DNA of 64,000 nt, taken from positions 6,510,001-6,574,000 of the forward strand of contig NZ_CP107995.1 of assembly GCF_036116635.1 (NCBI RefSeq), in the 5' to 3' direction. The stretch comes from Amycolatopsis sp. NBC_00345. Its GTDB lineage: Bacteria; Actinomycetota; Actinomycetes; Mycobacteriales; Pseudonocardiaceae. The notes below the pieces were generated by a model that did no database searches, was not told the origin of the DNA, and saw only the letters and a list, made by a program, of their open reading frames with translations. A program made the translations under genes and the position numbers. Below are positions 63,309-64,000 of this stretch, piece after piece (position 1 is the first letter of the stretch; each line of letters opens with the position of its first letter).

Positions 63309-64000
63309 AAAACCTCGTCCAGCTGCGCGTCGGAAGCCAGATAGCCGTGCCCGCGGACGGTCCGCAGCAGCGAACCCGCGCCCACGGCGTCGAGCTTGCG
63401 CCGCACGTAACCGATGTAGACCTCCACCAGGTTGCGCGTCACAGCCTGCTCCTCGCCCCACACCGCGCGCAGCAGCTCGTCCTTCGTCACCACCGTGCCC
63501 GCGCGGCCGACCAGCACCTCCAGCAGCGCGAACTCCCGCGGGCTGAGCGGCACCTCGGCGCCGTCCCAGCGCACCTGCCGCAACGCGCGGTCGACCTCCA
63601 GCGCACCGAGCTTCAACGCGCCGCGCGAGGCGTCCGGCCCGGCGCGGCGAAGCGTCGCGCGCACCTGCGCGACCAGCACGACAAACGAGAACGGCTTCAC
63701 CAGGTAGCCGTCGGCGCCGAGGTCGAGGCCGTCGGCCTGGTCGACCTCGCCGTCCTTGGCCGAAACGAGCAGCACGGGTGTGGCCACGTTCTCCGCGCGC
63801 AGCCGTTCCAGCACGCGGTACCCGGACAGCCCGGGCAGCATGATGTCGAGCAGCACCACGTCGAACGTGCCGGTGCGCGCGAGCTGCAGCCCGGTCGGCC
63901 CGTCGGCGGCTGTGACCACGTCCATGCCCTCCGCGCGCAGCCCGCGCTGAAGCGCCTTCCGCACGCCCGGCTCGTCGTCCACCACCAGCACTCGAGGGTT
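63305..64000 (-). CDS. OmpR-family response regulator (5' end outside window)
   Basis: The visible 231 codons encode a receiver domain (VLVVDDEPGVRKAL, phospho-Asp in VVLLDIMLPGLSGY, Lys in DGYLVKPFSF) and an OmpR-type winged helix. That helix has VPLSPREFALLEVLVGRAG and ends TVRGHGYLASDAQLDEVL. The reading frame is open to the window edge (NPR before VLVVDD), so the true start lies a few codons beyond. It pairs with the kinase through a 4-bp gtga overlap. The target genes are unknown. Confidence 0.93.
   Translation of the reverse strand, partial: NPRVLVVDDEPGVRKALQRGLRAEGMDVVTAADGPTGLQLARTGTFDVVLLDIMLPGLSGYRVLERLRAENVATPVLLVSAKDGEVDQADGLDLGADGYLVKPFSFVVLVAQVRATLRRAGPDASRGALKLGALEVDRALRQVRWDGAEVPLSPREFALLEVLVGRAGTVVTKDELLRAVWGEEQAVTRNLVEVYIGYVRRKLDAVGAGSLLRTVRGHGYLASDAQLDEVL

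Overview
The window is dense, very GC-rich actinomycete DNA. Gene content and order point to the family Pseudonocardiaceae, most likely an Amycolatopsis-type organism. This rests on conserved actinobacterial genes (MtrA-MtrB-LpqB, WhiB2, MshB, LpqW, Rv3235-like and DUF3499-type proteins), on many GTG starts and some TTG starts, and on families of long perfect intergenic hairpins that I associate with Amycolatopsis genomes. No rRNA, tRNA, CRISPR array, transposase or integrase was seen.

Layout. 1-6.6 kb: 3' part of rsgA, two paralogous lipoproteins, a wax ester/triacylglycerol synthase-like acyltransferase coupled to a small conserved gene, a SpoU methyltransferase, a HAD hydrolase and an Rv3235-like gene. 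6.8-17.6 kb: a P450, then secA, hpf, comF-like, lpqB, mtrB and mtrA, all on the minus strand. 17.8-22.9 kb: an inserted N-methylglycine catabolic island (Rieske protein, IclR regulator, dimethylglycine/sarcosine dehydrogenase-like and sarcosine-oxidase-like flavoproteins) with four matching candidate IclR operators. 22.9-28 kb: tmk, a small membrane-protein pair, an HTH regulator, a VapBC-like toxin-antitoxin pair and ahcY. 28-34.6 kb: a large membrane protein, an LPXTG-type surface protein, an amino-acid permease, a cation diffusion facilitator and a collapsed toxin-antitoxin remnant. 34.6-44.6 kb: mannose metabolism (manA, a TobH-like SIS protein, a Trm112-like protein, manB), DUF3499, a zincin-like protein, a giant glycosyltransferase/membrane fusion, a lipoprotein and whiB2. 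44.8-59.4 kb: an M50 protease, a membrane-protein pair, mshB, an oligopeptide ABC transporter operon, lpqW, an MFS exporter and typA. 59.4-64 kb: an iron-box-preceded Cys-rich microprotein gene, a YciI protein, trpS with a Trp-Trp leader attenuator, a mutT-type gene, and a two-component system cut by the window end.

Most of the order from rsgA to whiB2 matches the Mycobacterium tuberculosis Rv3228-Rv3260c order as I recall it, and mutT/typA/lpqW/mshB matches the Rv1160-Rv1171 neighbourhood. The window therefore joins two conserved core blocks, with accessory islands between them.

The most interesting regulatory signals are these: a complete ribosome-mediated attenuator (25-aa leader peptide with tandem Trp codons, competing hairpins, terminator) before trpS; a near-consensus IdeR/DtxR iron box before an uncharacterised 52-aa CC/CxxC protein gene; four matching 17-bp candidate IclR sites around the sarcosine island; and at least five families of palindromic intergenic elements, mostly at the ends of genes. 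Degenerate items include an XRE-AbiEii toxin-antitoxin pair fused by deletion, an acyltransferase lacking the presumed catalytic His, a zincin without its HExxH, and a broken gene between the glycosyltransferase and a lipoprotein.
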